This document shows positions 46,555-58,284 of a DNA stretch of 64,000 nucleotides, piece after piece. A program made the position numbers and the translations under genes. The number at the start of each line of letters is the position of its first letter. Within the stretch, counting starts at the first letter, position 1. Origin of the DNA: Nyssa sinensis (lineage: Eukaryota; Streptophyta; Magnoliopsida; Cornales; Nyssaceae); contig CM018051.1 of NCBI GenBank assembly GCA_008638375.1, positions 36,549,240 to 36,613,239 of the forward strand, in the 5' to 3' direction. The notes beneath the pieces are model-generated. The model was not told where the DNA came from. It saw only the letters and a list, made by a program, of their open reading frames with translations, and did no database searches.

Positions 46555-49500
46555 ATAAAGTAGCATAAGTTGCAAACCATTGATCCAAACTGATTGCTGT
46601 AAGTTTGTGGTAGTCTATTTTGTCATTTGTGAGGTCTGTGATGGGGTTTCAGGATAGTTAGGCCGATATCCGGCATTTTTGTCCATCAAAACCCTAAAAT
46701 AGGCCTTTTCGAAACAAAAACTTGCATAAGTTTCAAAGCGGGCATCCGAACCGAGTGTCGTAAGTTCGTGCAAGTCTATTTTATCGTTTGTGAGGTGTGT
46801 GATTGAGTTTCGATGTACTTAGGCCAATATCCGGCATTTTGGTCTGTCAAAACCCCAAAATGGGCCTTTTTAGAGTTGAAACTTGCATAAGTTTCAAATC
46901 GGTGATCCGAACCGAGTGCCGTAAGTTTGTGAAAGTCTATTTTATCATTTGTGAGGTGTGTGATGGGGTTTCGGTGTAATTAGGCTAATATCCGGTATTT
47001 TGGTCTGTCAAAACCCCAAAATGGGCCTTTTGGAGATGAAACTTGCATAAGTTTCAAACTGGGCATCCGAACTGAGTGTCGTAAGTTCGTGCAAGTCTAT
47101 TTTATCATTTTTGAGGTGTGTGATGGGGTTTTGGTGTAGTTAGGCTGATAACTGACATTTTGGTCCGTCAAAACCCCAAAATGGGCCTTTTTGGAGCTGA
47201 AACTTGCATAATTTTTAAACCGGTGATTCGAACCGAGTGCCATAAGTTCGTGCAAGTCTATTTTATCATTTGTGAGGTGTGTGATAGGGTTTCGGTGTAC
47301 TTAGGCCGATATCCGGCATTTTGGTCTGTCAAAGCCCAAAATGGGCCTTTTTGGATTTGAAACTTGCATAAGTTTCAAACCGAGCATCCGAACAGAGTGC
47401 CGTAAGTTCGTGAAAGTCTATTTTATCACTTGTGAAGTGTGTGATGGGGTTTTGGGGTAGTTAGGCCGAGATCCAAAATTTTGGTCTATCAAAATCCCAA
47501 ATTAGGAATTTTAAGTGCGAAAAGTTTCGTAAGTTTGAAACGGGTGATCCGAATAGAGTACCGTAAGTTCGTGCAAGTCTATTGTATAATTTTTGAGGTG
47601 TGTGCTGGGGTTTTGGGGTAGTTAAGATGATAGTTGGTGTTTTGGTCCGTTAAAACCCCAAAAAGAGGCATTTTAGAGCAAAAAGTTACACAAGTTTAAA
47701 ACCGGTGATCTGAACCAAGTGCCGTAAGTTTGTGCAAGTCTATTTTATCATTTTTGAGTTGTTTGATGGGGTTTCGGTTTAGTTAGGCTGATATCCGGCA
47801 TTTTGGTCTATCAAAACCTAAAATGGGCCTTTTTAGAGCTGAAACTAGCATAAGTTTCAAACCGGTGATCCGAATCGAGTGCCATAAGTTCGTGCAAGTC
47901 TATTTTATCATTTGTGAGGTGTGTGATGGGGTTTTGGTGTAGTTAAGCCGATATCCAGCATTTTGGTCTGTCAAAACCCCAAAATGTGCCTTTTTAGAGC
48001 TGAAACTTGCATAAGTTTGAAACCGGTGATCCAATCTGAGTGTTGTAAGTTTGTGCAAGTCTATTTTATCATTTTTGAGGTGTCTGATGGGGCTTCGATG
48101 TAGTTAGGGCCATATCTGGCATTTTGGTCTGTCAAAACCCCAAAATGCGCCTTTTTGGAGTTGAAACTTACATAAGTTTCAAACCGGTGATCCGAACTGA
48201 GTGCCGTAAGTTCATGAAAGTCTGTTTTATCATTTTTGAGGTGTGTGATGTGGTTTTGGTGTAGTTAGATTGATATCCCGAATTTTTCTCTATCAAAACC
48301 CCAAAATGGGCCTTTTTGGATCTGAAACTTGCATAAGTTTCAGACCGGTCATCCGAACCGAGTGGCGTAAGTTTATGCAAGTCTATTTTATCATTTTTGA
48401 AGTGCGTGATGGGGTTTTGGGGTAGTTAGGCCGATATCCAACATTTTGGTCTATCAAAACCCCAAATTAGGAATTTTAGGAGCGAAAAGTTTCATAAGTT
48501 TGAAACGGGTAATCCGAAAGGAGTGTCGTAAGTTCGTGCAAGTTTATTGTATAATTTCTGAGGTGTGTGATGGGGTTTTGGGGTAGTTAGGATGATAACC
48601 GGTGTTTTGGTCAGTTAAAACCCCAAAAAGAGGCATTTTAGAGCGAAAAGTTACACAAGTTTAAAACCGGTGATCTGAACCAAGTGTCGTAAGTTTGTGC
48701 AAGTCTATTTTATCATTTGTGAGTTTTGTGATGGGGTTTCGCTGTAGTTAGGCCGATATCCGGCATTTTGGTTTGTCAAAACCTCAAAATGGGCCTTTTA
48801 AGAGCTGAAACTAGCATAAGTTTCAAACCGGTGATCCGAACCGAGTGCCATAAGTTCGTGTAAGTCTATTTTATCATTTATAAGGTGTGTGATAGGGTTT
48901 CGATGTAGTTAGGTCGATATCTGGAATTTTGGTCTTTAAAAACCCCAAAATGGGCCTTTTTGGATTAGAAACTTGCATAAGTTTCAAATCGGGCATCCGA
49001 ACCGAGTGTTGTAAGTTCGTACAAAGGTATTTTATCATTTGTGAAATATGTGATGGGGTGTCAGGGTAGTTAGGCCAATACCTGGCATTTTGTTCTGTCA
49101 AAACCCCAAATTAGGAATTTTAGAAGCAAAAAGTTTCAGAAGTTTTGAAATGGGTGATCCCAACGAAGTGCCATAAGTTCGTGTAAGTTATTTTTGAGGT
49201 TTGTGATGGGGTTTCGGGGTAGTTAGGACGATAGCCGGTGTTGTGGTCCGTTAAAACCCCAAAAAGAGGCATTTTAGAGTGAAAAGTTACACAAGTTTAA
49301 AACTGGTGATCTGAACCAAGTGCCATAAGTTTGTGCAAGTCTATTTTATCATTTGTGAGTTGTGTGATGGGGTTTCAGTGTAGTTAGGCCGATGTCCGAC
49401 ATTTTGGTCCTTCAAAACCCCAAAATGGGCCTTTTTGGAGCTAAAACTTGCATAAGCTTCAAACCGGTAATCCGAACCAAGTGTCGTAAGTTTGTGCAAG

Positions 49501-50135
49501 TCTATTTTATCATTTTTGAGGTGTGTGATGGGGATTGGTGTAGTTAGGCCAATATCCAGTGTTTTGGTCTGTCAAAACCCCAAAATAGGCCTTTTAGAGC
49601 ATAAACTTGCAAAAGTTTCAAACCGGGCATCCGAGCTGAGTGCCATAAGTTCGTGCAAGTCTATTTTATCATTTTTGAGGTGTGTGATGGGGTGTCGGGG
49701 TCGGTAAGCCGATATTCAGCATTTTGGTTCGTCAAAACCCCAAAAAGAAGCATTTTAGAGCAAAAAGTTACACAAGTTTGAAATTGGTGATCCGAACCGA
49801 GTGCTGTAAGTTTGTGCAAGTCTATTTTATCATTTTTGAGGTGTGTGATGGGGTTTCGGTGTATTTAGGCTGATATCTGGCATTTTGTTCCATCAAAACC
49901 CCAAAATGGGCCTTTTTGGAGCAAAAACTTGCATAAGTTTCAAACCGGTGATCCGAACCGAGTGCCGTAAGTTCGTGCAAGTCTATTTTATCATTTGTGA
50001 GGTGTGTGATAGGGTTTCAGGGTAGTTAGGTTGATATTTGGCATTTTGGTCCTTCAAAAACCCAAAATGGGCCTTTTTAGAGCAGAAACTTGCAAAAGTT
50101 TTTAGTGGTCATTCGAACCGATGAAATTAAATAAG
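46555..50135. repeat. 161-bp satellite-like tandem array, about 22 units, with hexameric higher-order repeat
   Basis: Each unit contains 'cataagtttcaaaccggtgatccgaaccgagtgccgtaagttcgtgcaagtctattttatca', 'gaggtgtgtgatggggttt' and 'gttaggccgatatccggcattttggtc...aaaaccccaaaatgggcctttt'. Anchors (tttcaaa or variant) fall at 46,731, 46,892, 47,052, 47,212, 47,373, 47,534, 47,695, 47,855 and so on to 50,099, nearly always 160-161 bp apart. Two variant units (B: 'attgtataattt'; C: 'aaaagttacacaagtttaaaaccgg') are adjacent at 47,534/47,695 and again at 48,499/48,660, 966 bp later, which is six units. A third B/C pair at 49,143/49,296 follows after four units. Open frames inside are artefacts. Confidence 0.9.
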
Positions 50136-50215
50136 TTCGTGCAACTATATTTTTTTATTTTTAAATAAAATTTTATATAAATAATAAATCCACCAAAGTA
50201 TATAATTTTAAAAAC

Positions 50216-51697
50216 CTACCAAGGCTGAACAGAGCCTCCCTACTGGCTGAGCATCGTCTGCACAAAAGCCTTTAGCTGGGCTGCTGCTGTTTGAACGACG
50301 TCATCTTCTACCACAGCTCTGCATTCTCTCGCAAAACTGCCTCAGCTCTTTGGGTGGCCTCGTGAAACTTGGCATCGCTCTCAACGGTAGAGGACGATGC
50401 CGTCGACGCCATCCCACTCCCTAAGCCACGCACATAGCCACACCTCTTGCCCAGAACAGTCTCCCATATCTGGTCATCGATCGGCGGATCCTAACCCTCA
50501 ACTGTCGGCTAAGCACACAGCTGGACCATCTCCTCCTATAAAAACATAAATATATGTTACTACTTTTATAACTTTAGATTAATATTAAATTAGTAATACT
50601 ATGGCAAGTTACATAAAGACTTACATAAAGCCGCTATGCTTCTGGCCCAGTCCAACCCTTCTCGGGGTTGTAGTGCACCATGTGCCACAAATCAATGGGG
50701 CTGGGTGGTGCACCAGTCTCCTAGTCTCATTGGAGCAAATAAATAGTAACTTGTGAAGATTGATTTCATGAATAGATTATACAATAAGAACTTGATATAT
50801 TTATTAACTTACCATATCATGCCTATACCATACAAAAGAACGTGATCCACCACAGTGGTTCACCTTTTGCTTGCTTCTGCTCTCGCTATTTTTCCAGCTA
50901 AGTTCCTACATTTGGCCAAAACAAAGAAGGTTAGTATAAATAATAATGATTTATCAAACAACAAAAGTAATTTTGACAATTTTTACCTGGAATGCATCAC
51001 TAGTGAACCGGTCACACAGTAACATCCAATCCTCCACTGTGAACCCCCTGTAGGGTCTGTCGCGGGGTTTTCTATCGGTTGCCACCTTTGCCTCATAGTG
51101 CATGTGGAGCCAGTGTCGATAGTCCTTGAAACGGACTTCCAAGTAACAGTCCATTGCCTTCGTGACGTGAGACAGGTGGAGATCGAAGTCAAACTTTTGT
51201 TGTAAAGCATGTCATTGTCAAAACATTACCACCTTAGATAAGTTAAAATTTAGTTCAACACAATAATAAAAGACATACTAGGATTTGCGCATGAATATCC
51301 CGTCGCTCCTCCTTAGTGACGAGACTCTAGTCACTAATATGGAGTGGGGCGCGTAGTCGGAAAATGATGCCGACCTCTGTGGTGAACTACTGTGCCCACT
51401 CACCAACGGGCTTCAGCAAGCCCTCAGGTAGCTCAATTCGAAGTTGCGAGCCCCCTGTTGCCTCATCTGAGCCTGCAAACTTCGATTCTTTGACCTACCG
51501 CGCCCTCGTTTAGAGGTGATAGCCGAAGCTTTAGAAAAAATAAAATAGAAACAATTAGTACCATATTTATATAATCATTAATACAAAGTGGAACTACGCA
51601 TACCATCAATGGCAGGATTGGTCAACCCTGCAGAGGAAGGGAAAGGGGTCGATGGGTCCACCGGGGCTGTGCATCTGCGTGAGCCTGGTCCAACCAT
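50216..51697 (-). pseudogene. CACTA second gene, Transposase_24 (Ptta/En/Spm) type, broken
   Basis: This is the family's accessory protein, thought to bind the subterminal repeats. The start at 51,697 (MVGPGSRRCTAP) opens a short exon; GT at 51,603 and AG at 51,529 define a 75-bp intron. Later exons show RGRSKNRSLQ, VGEWAQ-FTTEVGIIFR-LRAPLH, then RHWLHMHYEAK with DWMLLCDRFTSDAFQ (51,000-51,150). Next are NSESRSKQKVNHCGGSRSF (50,830-50,900), PSPIDLWHMVHYNPEKGW (50,640-50,730), and IDDQIWETVLGKRCGYVRGLG (50,410-50,500). The C-terminus is an alanine-rich, coiled-coil-like tail ending at the stop 50,216. This order matches plant Transposase_24 proteins. In-frame stops (for example after EWAQ, in the CA-PTVEG stretch and near the end) make it non-functional. 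It lies 165 bp downstream of the TNP2 gene on the same strand. Confidence 0.75.
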
Positions 51698-51725
51698 ATC
51701 TAAAAAGAAAGTTTAAAAGTAAATT

Positions 51726-51832
51726 CCATTACATCATAAAAATTAAAATCCATTACATCATAAAATTGAATATCCATTACATCATAAAATTGACAATCCA
51801 TTACATCATAAAATTGAAAATCCATTACACTT
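51726..51832 (+). repeat. 24-bp tandem repeat, five copies, between the CACTA genes
   Basis: CCATTACATCATAAAATTGA units start at 51,726, 51,750, 51,774, 51,798 and 51,822, exactly 24 bp apart. They lie between the TNP2 stop and the start of the second gene, where its promoter or 5' leader should be. Confidence 0.85.
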
Positions 51833-51861
51833 GATCCTAACACATGTAACACCTATTACAA

Positions 51862-54800
51862 TTATTCATCTGAGTTTGTATCATCATCTGTTCTTAAAAT
51901 TTCTTCATTCTCAGTACAATACTCTAACAATGTATCATCATCAAAATCACTTTCCTCATCGTCATCATCATTAATGAAAGTTACCTCATGAGGATCTAAC
52001 TGTGTGGTATTGGCGAGGTCAGAAACTATGACATGATTTGGTTCTACATCAGTTATATTCAACTAATACGAAGTAACTCTTCTTGATCAAGGCCGACAAC
52101 ACCATTGTGGGCAGATTGAGACTCTTCTTGTAGTGCCTCCTCAATCCCCTCCAAATCTTCATCTCCCTCGCCAACTTCTAGTACATTATAAACATTTCTA
52201 GATTTAATTTTTTGGACAACATGCCAATCACCTCTGAATTTTGTGTCCTTCAAATAGAAAACTTGTTTTGCTTGAGATGCCAAAACATACGGATCATCTT
52301 TAAATGCCGTACGTGACGTATTAACACTTATAAAGTGCTTATCGATCTGCATTCTAGTCTTTTATTATTTACATCCCACCAATCACATTTAAACATATAC
52401 ACAGAATGATCGTGGCAATAATGTAGCTCTATGATGTCTTGTAAAACACCATAGTACTCTATAGTTTGTCTTGTGTCACCATCTCCCTAAACAAAGACCC
52501 CGCTATTCTGTGTTCAACGACTTACCTCACATTCCCTCGTGTGAAATCGAACACCATCAACAATTAAATTGGTGTAGTGGGATATCTTCTGATCAGAACC
52601 ACATGCCAAGGAATATAATTGATCGTACGACTCAGGAGATTGTTGGTGGCGTAATAACTTCATCTATTAATTCAATACAAGTACAAAATTAATTGAATAC
52701 AAATGCATTAACTAATACAATTAAAATTAATTGAAACCTATTCTTACACGTTCTCAGAACCACTTTGGAAATAAATTTTGTTGTCTTTGCTTTAGATCAG
52801 AACTTGATACATTTTCTCTCTGAAGCTCGATCGTATGCTCACTACATAAAATGAGATATGTATATGTAACTTACATTTGTGTACTAACGTAGCATTGCAA
52901 TGATTTTGATAAACTTACTTAAAATATGGCAATGTCTCATCGCAGTTGTTGAGCACGATATAGTGGGCTTTTTCCAAGTCATAAGGATGACACCATTCAT
53001 ATATAGGGGCACCTATTGGCCGCACATTTTGATTAAATACCGCAAGGCCAATTCGTTGCTACCTTGGACATCTATCAGAATTTCACTCTTTATGATTAAA
53101 CCTTGTCTCAATACCTTCAAGATGCATAGAGCAGAAGGTGAGACATTCAGCATCAACGTAAGCCTCAACAATTGACCTTTCCGGTCGTGCTTTGTTACGC
53201 ACATACTGCTTCAATGTGTGCAAATATCTGTTTTAATAATTAATCAGTTATACATTAAAATAGTTAGGATGGATAGATAACACAATTCATAAAATTAAAT
53301 ATACCTTTCTATTGGTTACAGCCAACGGTATTGGACAGGTCCGCTAATTTTTGCCTCATTAGGCAAATGCAAAGTTAAGTGGACCATTACATCAAAGAAA
53401 TTTGGAGGGAAAATATTTTCCAACTTACAGAGGATCACAACAACATCCTTTTCGAGCTTTTCCAGTACTTCCAAATTCAACGTCTTCGCAAATAATTCTC
53501 TAAAGAAAAGCCCAGCTCAGTCAATGTAGTTGATATGTCATCAATGAGATATCCACGTAGTGCAACCGGAAGAAGTCATTGTAAAAGGACATGGCAGTCA
53601 TGACTCTCCAATCCAGATATTTTCCCATCTATAACATTTACACACTGAGATATATTCGATGCGTATCCATCTGGAAACTTCACCAATTTAAACCACTCGC
53701 AAATTCTCATTCACTCTGCAGATGATAACGTATACTGTGCAAGAGGCATGATATATTTATCACCGCTACGTATTAGGTGCAACTCTTTTCGTATTCCCAG
53801 CTCCTGTAGGTCCAACCGAGCTTTAATAGTATCCTTCGTCTTCTCTTCAATGTTCATTAAAGTTCCCAGCACATTATCACAGATGTTCTTCTCAATGTGC
53901 ATAACATCCAAATTATGCCTCAACTTAAGGGTCTCCTAGTACGGCAAATCAAAAAATATGCTCTTCTTCATCCAATTTAACTCCACATTAGTACGCTTCC
54001 TCTTCTTAGTACCTGGTATCTTCCCAAACCTCATTGGTTGGATGAATGCCAATTGCGCCAACACGTCTTTGCCAAACAACAATGAAGGTGACAATCTATG
54101 CTCCATTTTTTCATCAAACAGATGTTTCTGCCGATTTCGCCTGCCATGTGATGGCAGTAGAAAATGACGATGGCACATATAGCATATCTTCTTTTAATTG
54201 GACAAATGTAGGAAACATGCATCCTTATTGCAAACTAGACATGCCAGATACCCCTTAGTGCTCCCCCCAAACAAGTTCCCGTATGCTAGAAAGTCATTTA
54301 TGGTCCACAGTAACGCTGCATGCAATTGAAATGTCTCATTCTTAGAAACGTCGTATGCCTCCTCTCTCACCTCCCACAATTCCTTTAACTTATCCATTAA
54401 AGGACGCAAGTATACATCAATTTCATTACCAGGAGACTTCGGCCCTGGAATAAGCAACGACATGAAGATAAATGGTTCTTTCATACATTTCCATGGTGGC
54501 AAGTTATATGGTACAAGCAACACCGGCCACATGCTGTAGGCATTACTCATGTCATCGAACGGATTGAAACCGTCGCTAGCCAGCCCAAGTCGTACGTTAT
54601 GCGCCTCATTTGCAAACCATTCATGATTTGTATAAAACTCAGCCCAAGTTTGAGAATCTATCGGATGCCTACATACATTTTCCTCAACCACACGCTTCTC
54701 CTTATGCCACCGCATATCTTCTGCCATCTTCTAAGACATGTACAATCTTTATAGTCTAGGTTTTAAAGGAAAATATCTCAGCACCTTGGGCAGAATTGTC

Positions 54801-55543
54801 TTGCTCTTTCCTTCATTCAGCTTGTACCTAGGTTCGTGGCACACCATACACTCCTTACATTGTTCAGTCTCCTCCCAAAATAACATGCAATCATTTTTGC
54901 AAGCATGTATGGGAATATACCCGAGGCCCAAATCTCTTAATATTCTTTTTGCCTCGTAATATGATTTCAGAAGGGTCTCCCTAATAGGAAGCGCTGCTTT
55001 AATCAATTCAATGACCATATTAAATGATTTGTTACTCCATCGGTTGATGGTTTTAATATGTAGGAGTTTCACGAGAATGTCCAGTTTGAAAAACTTATCA
55101 CAACCCGGATATAACGGCTACCTTGCTTCCCTCAACAAGGACTCAAACGCTTCTGATTGTCCTATGTCACTCCTGTGACTACTCACCCCAGTTGTAGCCC
55201 CCTGCAAGTCTACCAGCATTTGTGGCAAGCCTTCGTAACCAACCCCAACATTATCACTAAAATCATCATTGTCGTCTTCTTCGTCATTCATAAATGCCAC
55301 TTGTATGTCACGGTGTTCCCCTTGAAATTCCCAACACATATACCTCTTGTCCACCTCGTGTTGGAGTAAGTGCTCTTTGGCCTCAAATATATGCATATAA
55401 TCCCTATTGTTGCACCTCCTACATTGACATCTTATCCTATTTCTCTAATCTATAAATGCACAAGCAAACTCAATAAAATCTTTGATTCCCTTCACATACC
55501 CTGACAAATGCCTGCCCCTCAAGTCCATCGAACTCTTATCCAT
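51862..55543 (-). pseudogene. CACTA transposase TNP2, full-length but inactivated
   Basis: TNP2-type transposases cut CACTA elements at their ends. The start MDKSSMDLRGRHLSGYVKGI at 55,543 with CQCRRCNN is the transposase-associated N-terminal domain. The TNP2 core follows: HACKNDCMLFWEE, CMVCHEPRYK (54,820-54,900), then LGLASDGFNPFDDMS, VLLVPYNLPPWKCMK, IDVYLRPLMDKLKELW, AALLWTINDFLAYG (54,290-54,600), LRHNLDVMHIEKNICDNVLGTL (53,850-53,920) and GLESHDCHVLL. DUF4218 (NLEVLEKLEKDVVVIL, 53,340-53,500) precedes an intron at 53,228-53,304. The next exon holds YLHTLKQYVRNKARPEGS and LNNCDE; DUF4216 follows (FISVNTSRTAFKDDPYVLASQAKQVFY, 52,240-52,340). An acidic tail ends at 51,862. From 55,543 to 53,578 the frame is never shifted, but eight stop codons interrupt it (55,447; 55,120; 54,751; 54,733; 54,196; 53,938; 53,713; 53,578). 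A frameshift lies near 53,510. Confidence 0.88.
53228..53304 (-). other. Intron in TNP2 pseudogene
   Basis: On the minus strand, AAAG|GTATATTT (donor at 53,304) and ATTAAAACAG|ATATTTG (acceptor at 53,228) enclose 77 AT-rich bases. Joining the flanks restores the usual reading from the DUF4218 end into the YLHTLKQYV motif. A second donor-like AAG|GTAAG lies at about 52,917. Confidence 0.7.
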
Positions 55544-58284
55544 TTTTGTCTACCTAATACAAGTCAAAAATGGTACTCATTATAAATATGAAACATGAAT
55601 CCTATCACCTCCAACTTCTCTCTAAAGGGTAAGGTGGTCTTATCCCGTTCGTGAATGCATAATTTACATTACAATCAACAGCAAATCAAATGCTTGATTC
55701 CACTTGAACAAAATTTCGGCAGCATCTCCCCACGGTTCTTGCAAGTATACGAGATAGACGTTAGTATGCCTAAATATATACCCAAAGAACAATAGGAGAC
55801 TGTGCTGAAATTTTTTCATAGTGAAATATTCAAGCATGATAAGCTATTGATTGCAATGCAGATTTATGCATTCTCGAACAGTCTTTTCTGGAAAATTCAA
55901 GAATTGATTTTCATACACACGAGCCCAATCGCGAATAAATTTTGCGATAAGATTCACATGTGATGAAAATGACTCCCGAATGGGGCTAAGCTTACATGAA
56001 TGCAATTAATATATCTAATATTGAAAAATAACCTATTACCTGAGAGTTTTTTTTTATTGTCTCCATCAGATAGCATTTATTGTCTCCCCCTTTTTTCTAG
56101 AACTCATAATTCTTTCTTACCTTGTGTTTGTTTTTGACAAAAAATTAAGTTTCCGGCAACTGTCTTTGGTGGAGTTTGTTTTTGTTCATTCAAGGAAATT
56201 TTAATGTTTAATTTACATAACTGCAACATTGCTTCTCTCTCTTATATATGTATAAATATTTCCATACACATATATATACACACCTACACATATGTATAGT
56301 CACATAAATACATGTATAAACTAGAAAAAGGGCACACAAGGAGCCCAAAGTCAAATAATATAAACCAATTAAAGAAAAATACGTGGAAACTAACAAGTAT
56401 GCATTCCCGAACTATCCTCTATGGACAATTGAAGAATCAATTTTCATACACACGAGCCCAATCGCGAATAAATTTCGCGACAACATTCACATGTGATGAA
56501 AATGACTCCGAACAGGGCTAGGCTTACATGAATGCAATTATACATTGGGTTACATGATCATTTAGTTACAAACACTACTAATACAAGAATATGACAATCG
56601 AGCTAATTTAAATATATATTCAAGACACGACAGGGCAGGGCGAGAGTAGATTCTTCGTCCCAGTCTTGAACCAATGTCAGATTTTATTATGGCTTATCTA
56701 TATTTATGCATGTATCTTCACATATGTGATGTGTCACTGGATAAGGAAGCCCCATTCTTCCATCTCTCTCTTTCATCTAGTGAAATATTATATAAATAAA
56801 AATACATAAGTAATAATACAAGATCAATAAATCATTTCTGATTTAATTTGTATAGTTGAGTGACACGTAATGAGAGTTGAATTGGCAATCCAACCCATGG
56901 ATTGAGGCTACCACAAGCAGGGTTAGCCCTTCTTGACTGGAACCTTTTACTCTGAAGGGGATGAAGATGCTAGGAAGGAAGACATCTTGGAGAGAGACCC
57001 AGTCTAGAGAGACAGACAGACAACACAAAGGTTGTTTGGAGGGGGGCTGACCAGAAATGGACTCAAAATACAAGAAACATTCAACCCCCACCCAAACAAA
57101 AAAAGGGGTCCACTCCTTTGAATACAGACTTCAATTAATCCATCTACAAAGTTTTTGACACTAATTATTTGGCAGTTATATGAGACTCCGTGTGAGGAAA
57201 ATTGTTATATAATCATTATGTAAAAATTTATCTCAAGTTATTGATAATTCATTTAAGAATCTTATGAGTCTGTAATTATTAAGTTAGTTGAGTGTTAACA
57301 CAAGTCATACTATACCAGTGAAGATTTTGATAATAACCAAACTAAATTACAGAGATGTATTTCTAAAGAGAAGTAGTTTTTTATTAATACGAAAACTTCA
57401 AATTTATTCGCTACACTCAGCATATAAGACCTATATATCTTAGTTTCACTTATTACAAGAATTTGAATCATATCTCTAACAATTTTCCTACTCTTTGAGT
57501 GACTCTTTTTGCTGGGATTGTACTTTATTTTATTTTTATTTTTAAATTAGTGTGGTTAATTGATGCACTTGGCTATAACATTAATTAAGAATTTAAACTA
57601 ATTATTTCTATAAAAACATTTGATTTATGACTTAAGTTCAACAGTTTCTGTCAAATTAATTGACAAACTGTTATGACATTGTTAGCGATACCCTATAATT
57701 GACAAACTGCTTTCCAAGAAGAAGAAAGAATTCCCTCAAAATACCCACTGCCAACAAATTATCAGAATATAAATATCACCAAAAAGAAATAAAACCACTA
57801 TAATCAAAGCCAAGATAACCACTATATACACATGCAAAATATAACAGAGTTGCATCAATACATAAATAGGCATATTTTCTTTTTCTCATATTTTCTTTTC
57901 CTTCTTGTTTTCCATGGTATATAACCAAACAAGAAAAAACAAAGTTGCATCAATACATGAATAGGCATATTCCAAAAAATAAAAGAGAGGGTAAGTGGTA
58001 AGACCGTAAGTTCGACGTTTGTTGGCGGCAGCAACGGGACCTACGGTCGTCGCAATGAGCGGCAGCAAAGCAACAGTCGGCGGTAGTAAAAAGCAAGCGT
58101 TTGAGAAAGAGAAAGAGAGATCCACGATACAGAGAAAGAAAGAGAGCGACTGAGATAGATAGAGAGATCGGAGATGATCGATACCAAGAGGAAGAGATCG
58201 AGAGGAGAAGAAGAATCTAAGAGGTTGCAACTGTTCGAGAGAGAAAAGAAGAAACCAGAGGTCCCAGGCGCATAAATAGGGGGG
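55544..58284 (-). other. Long 5' region of the CACTA element, no gene recognised
   Basis: No transposase text is seen here. It holds a 143-bp direct duplication (55,866-56,008 and 56,399-56,540) and a stretch at 56,860-57,060 of more balanced composition that could be captured host sequence. There is also a 90-bp tandem duplication with 'gttgcatcaatacat(a/g)aataggcatatt' (57,849 and 57,942). Purine-rich GAGA-type sequence at 58,095-58,250 (CT-rich on the coding strand) fits a 5' leader next to the promoter. A 114-codon minus-strand frame at 57,886-58,230 lies in this leader and is not a convincing gene. Confidence 0.5.
55866..56540. repeat. Pair of ~143-bp direct repeats, 532 bp apart
   Basis: Copies run 55,866-56,008 and 56,399-56,540. 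They share 'ttttcatacacacgagcccaatcgcgaataaattt(t/c)gcga', 'attcacatgtgatgaaaatgactcc' and 'cttacatgaatgcaatta', with about one difference in eight. The DNA between them is unrelated. Confidence 0.85.

Noticed and set aside
47160..49707. Open frames of 66-75 codons in the 161-bp array
   Set aside because: They are repeated fragments of the same satellite unit in various frames.
46555..50135. CRISPR-like array
   Set aside because: Units are continuous 161-bp repeats without unique spacers, in a plant transposon.
57886..58230. 114-codon minus-strand open frame
   Set aside because: It lies in the CT-rich leader of the CACTA element and has no similarity to known transposon proteins.
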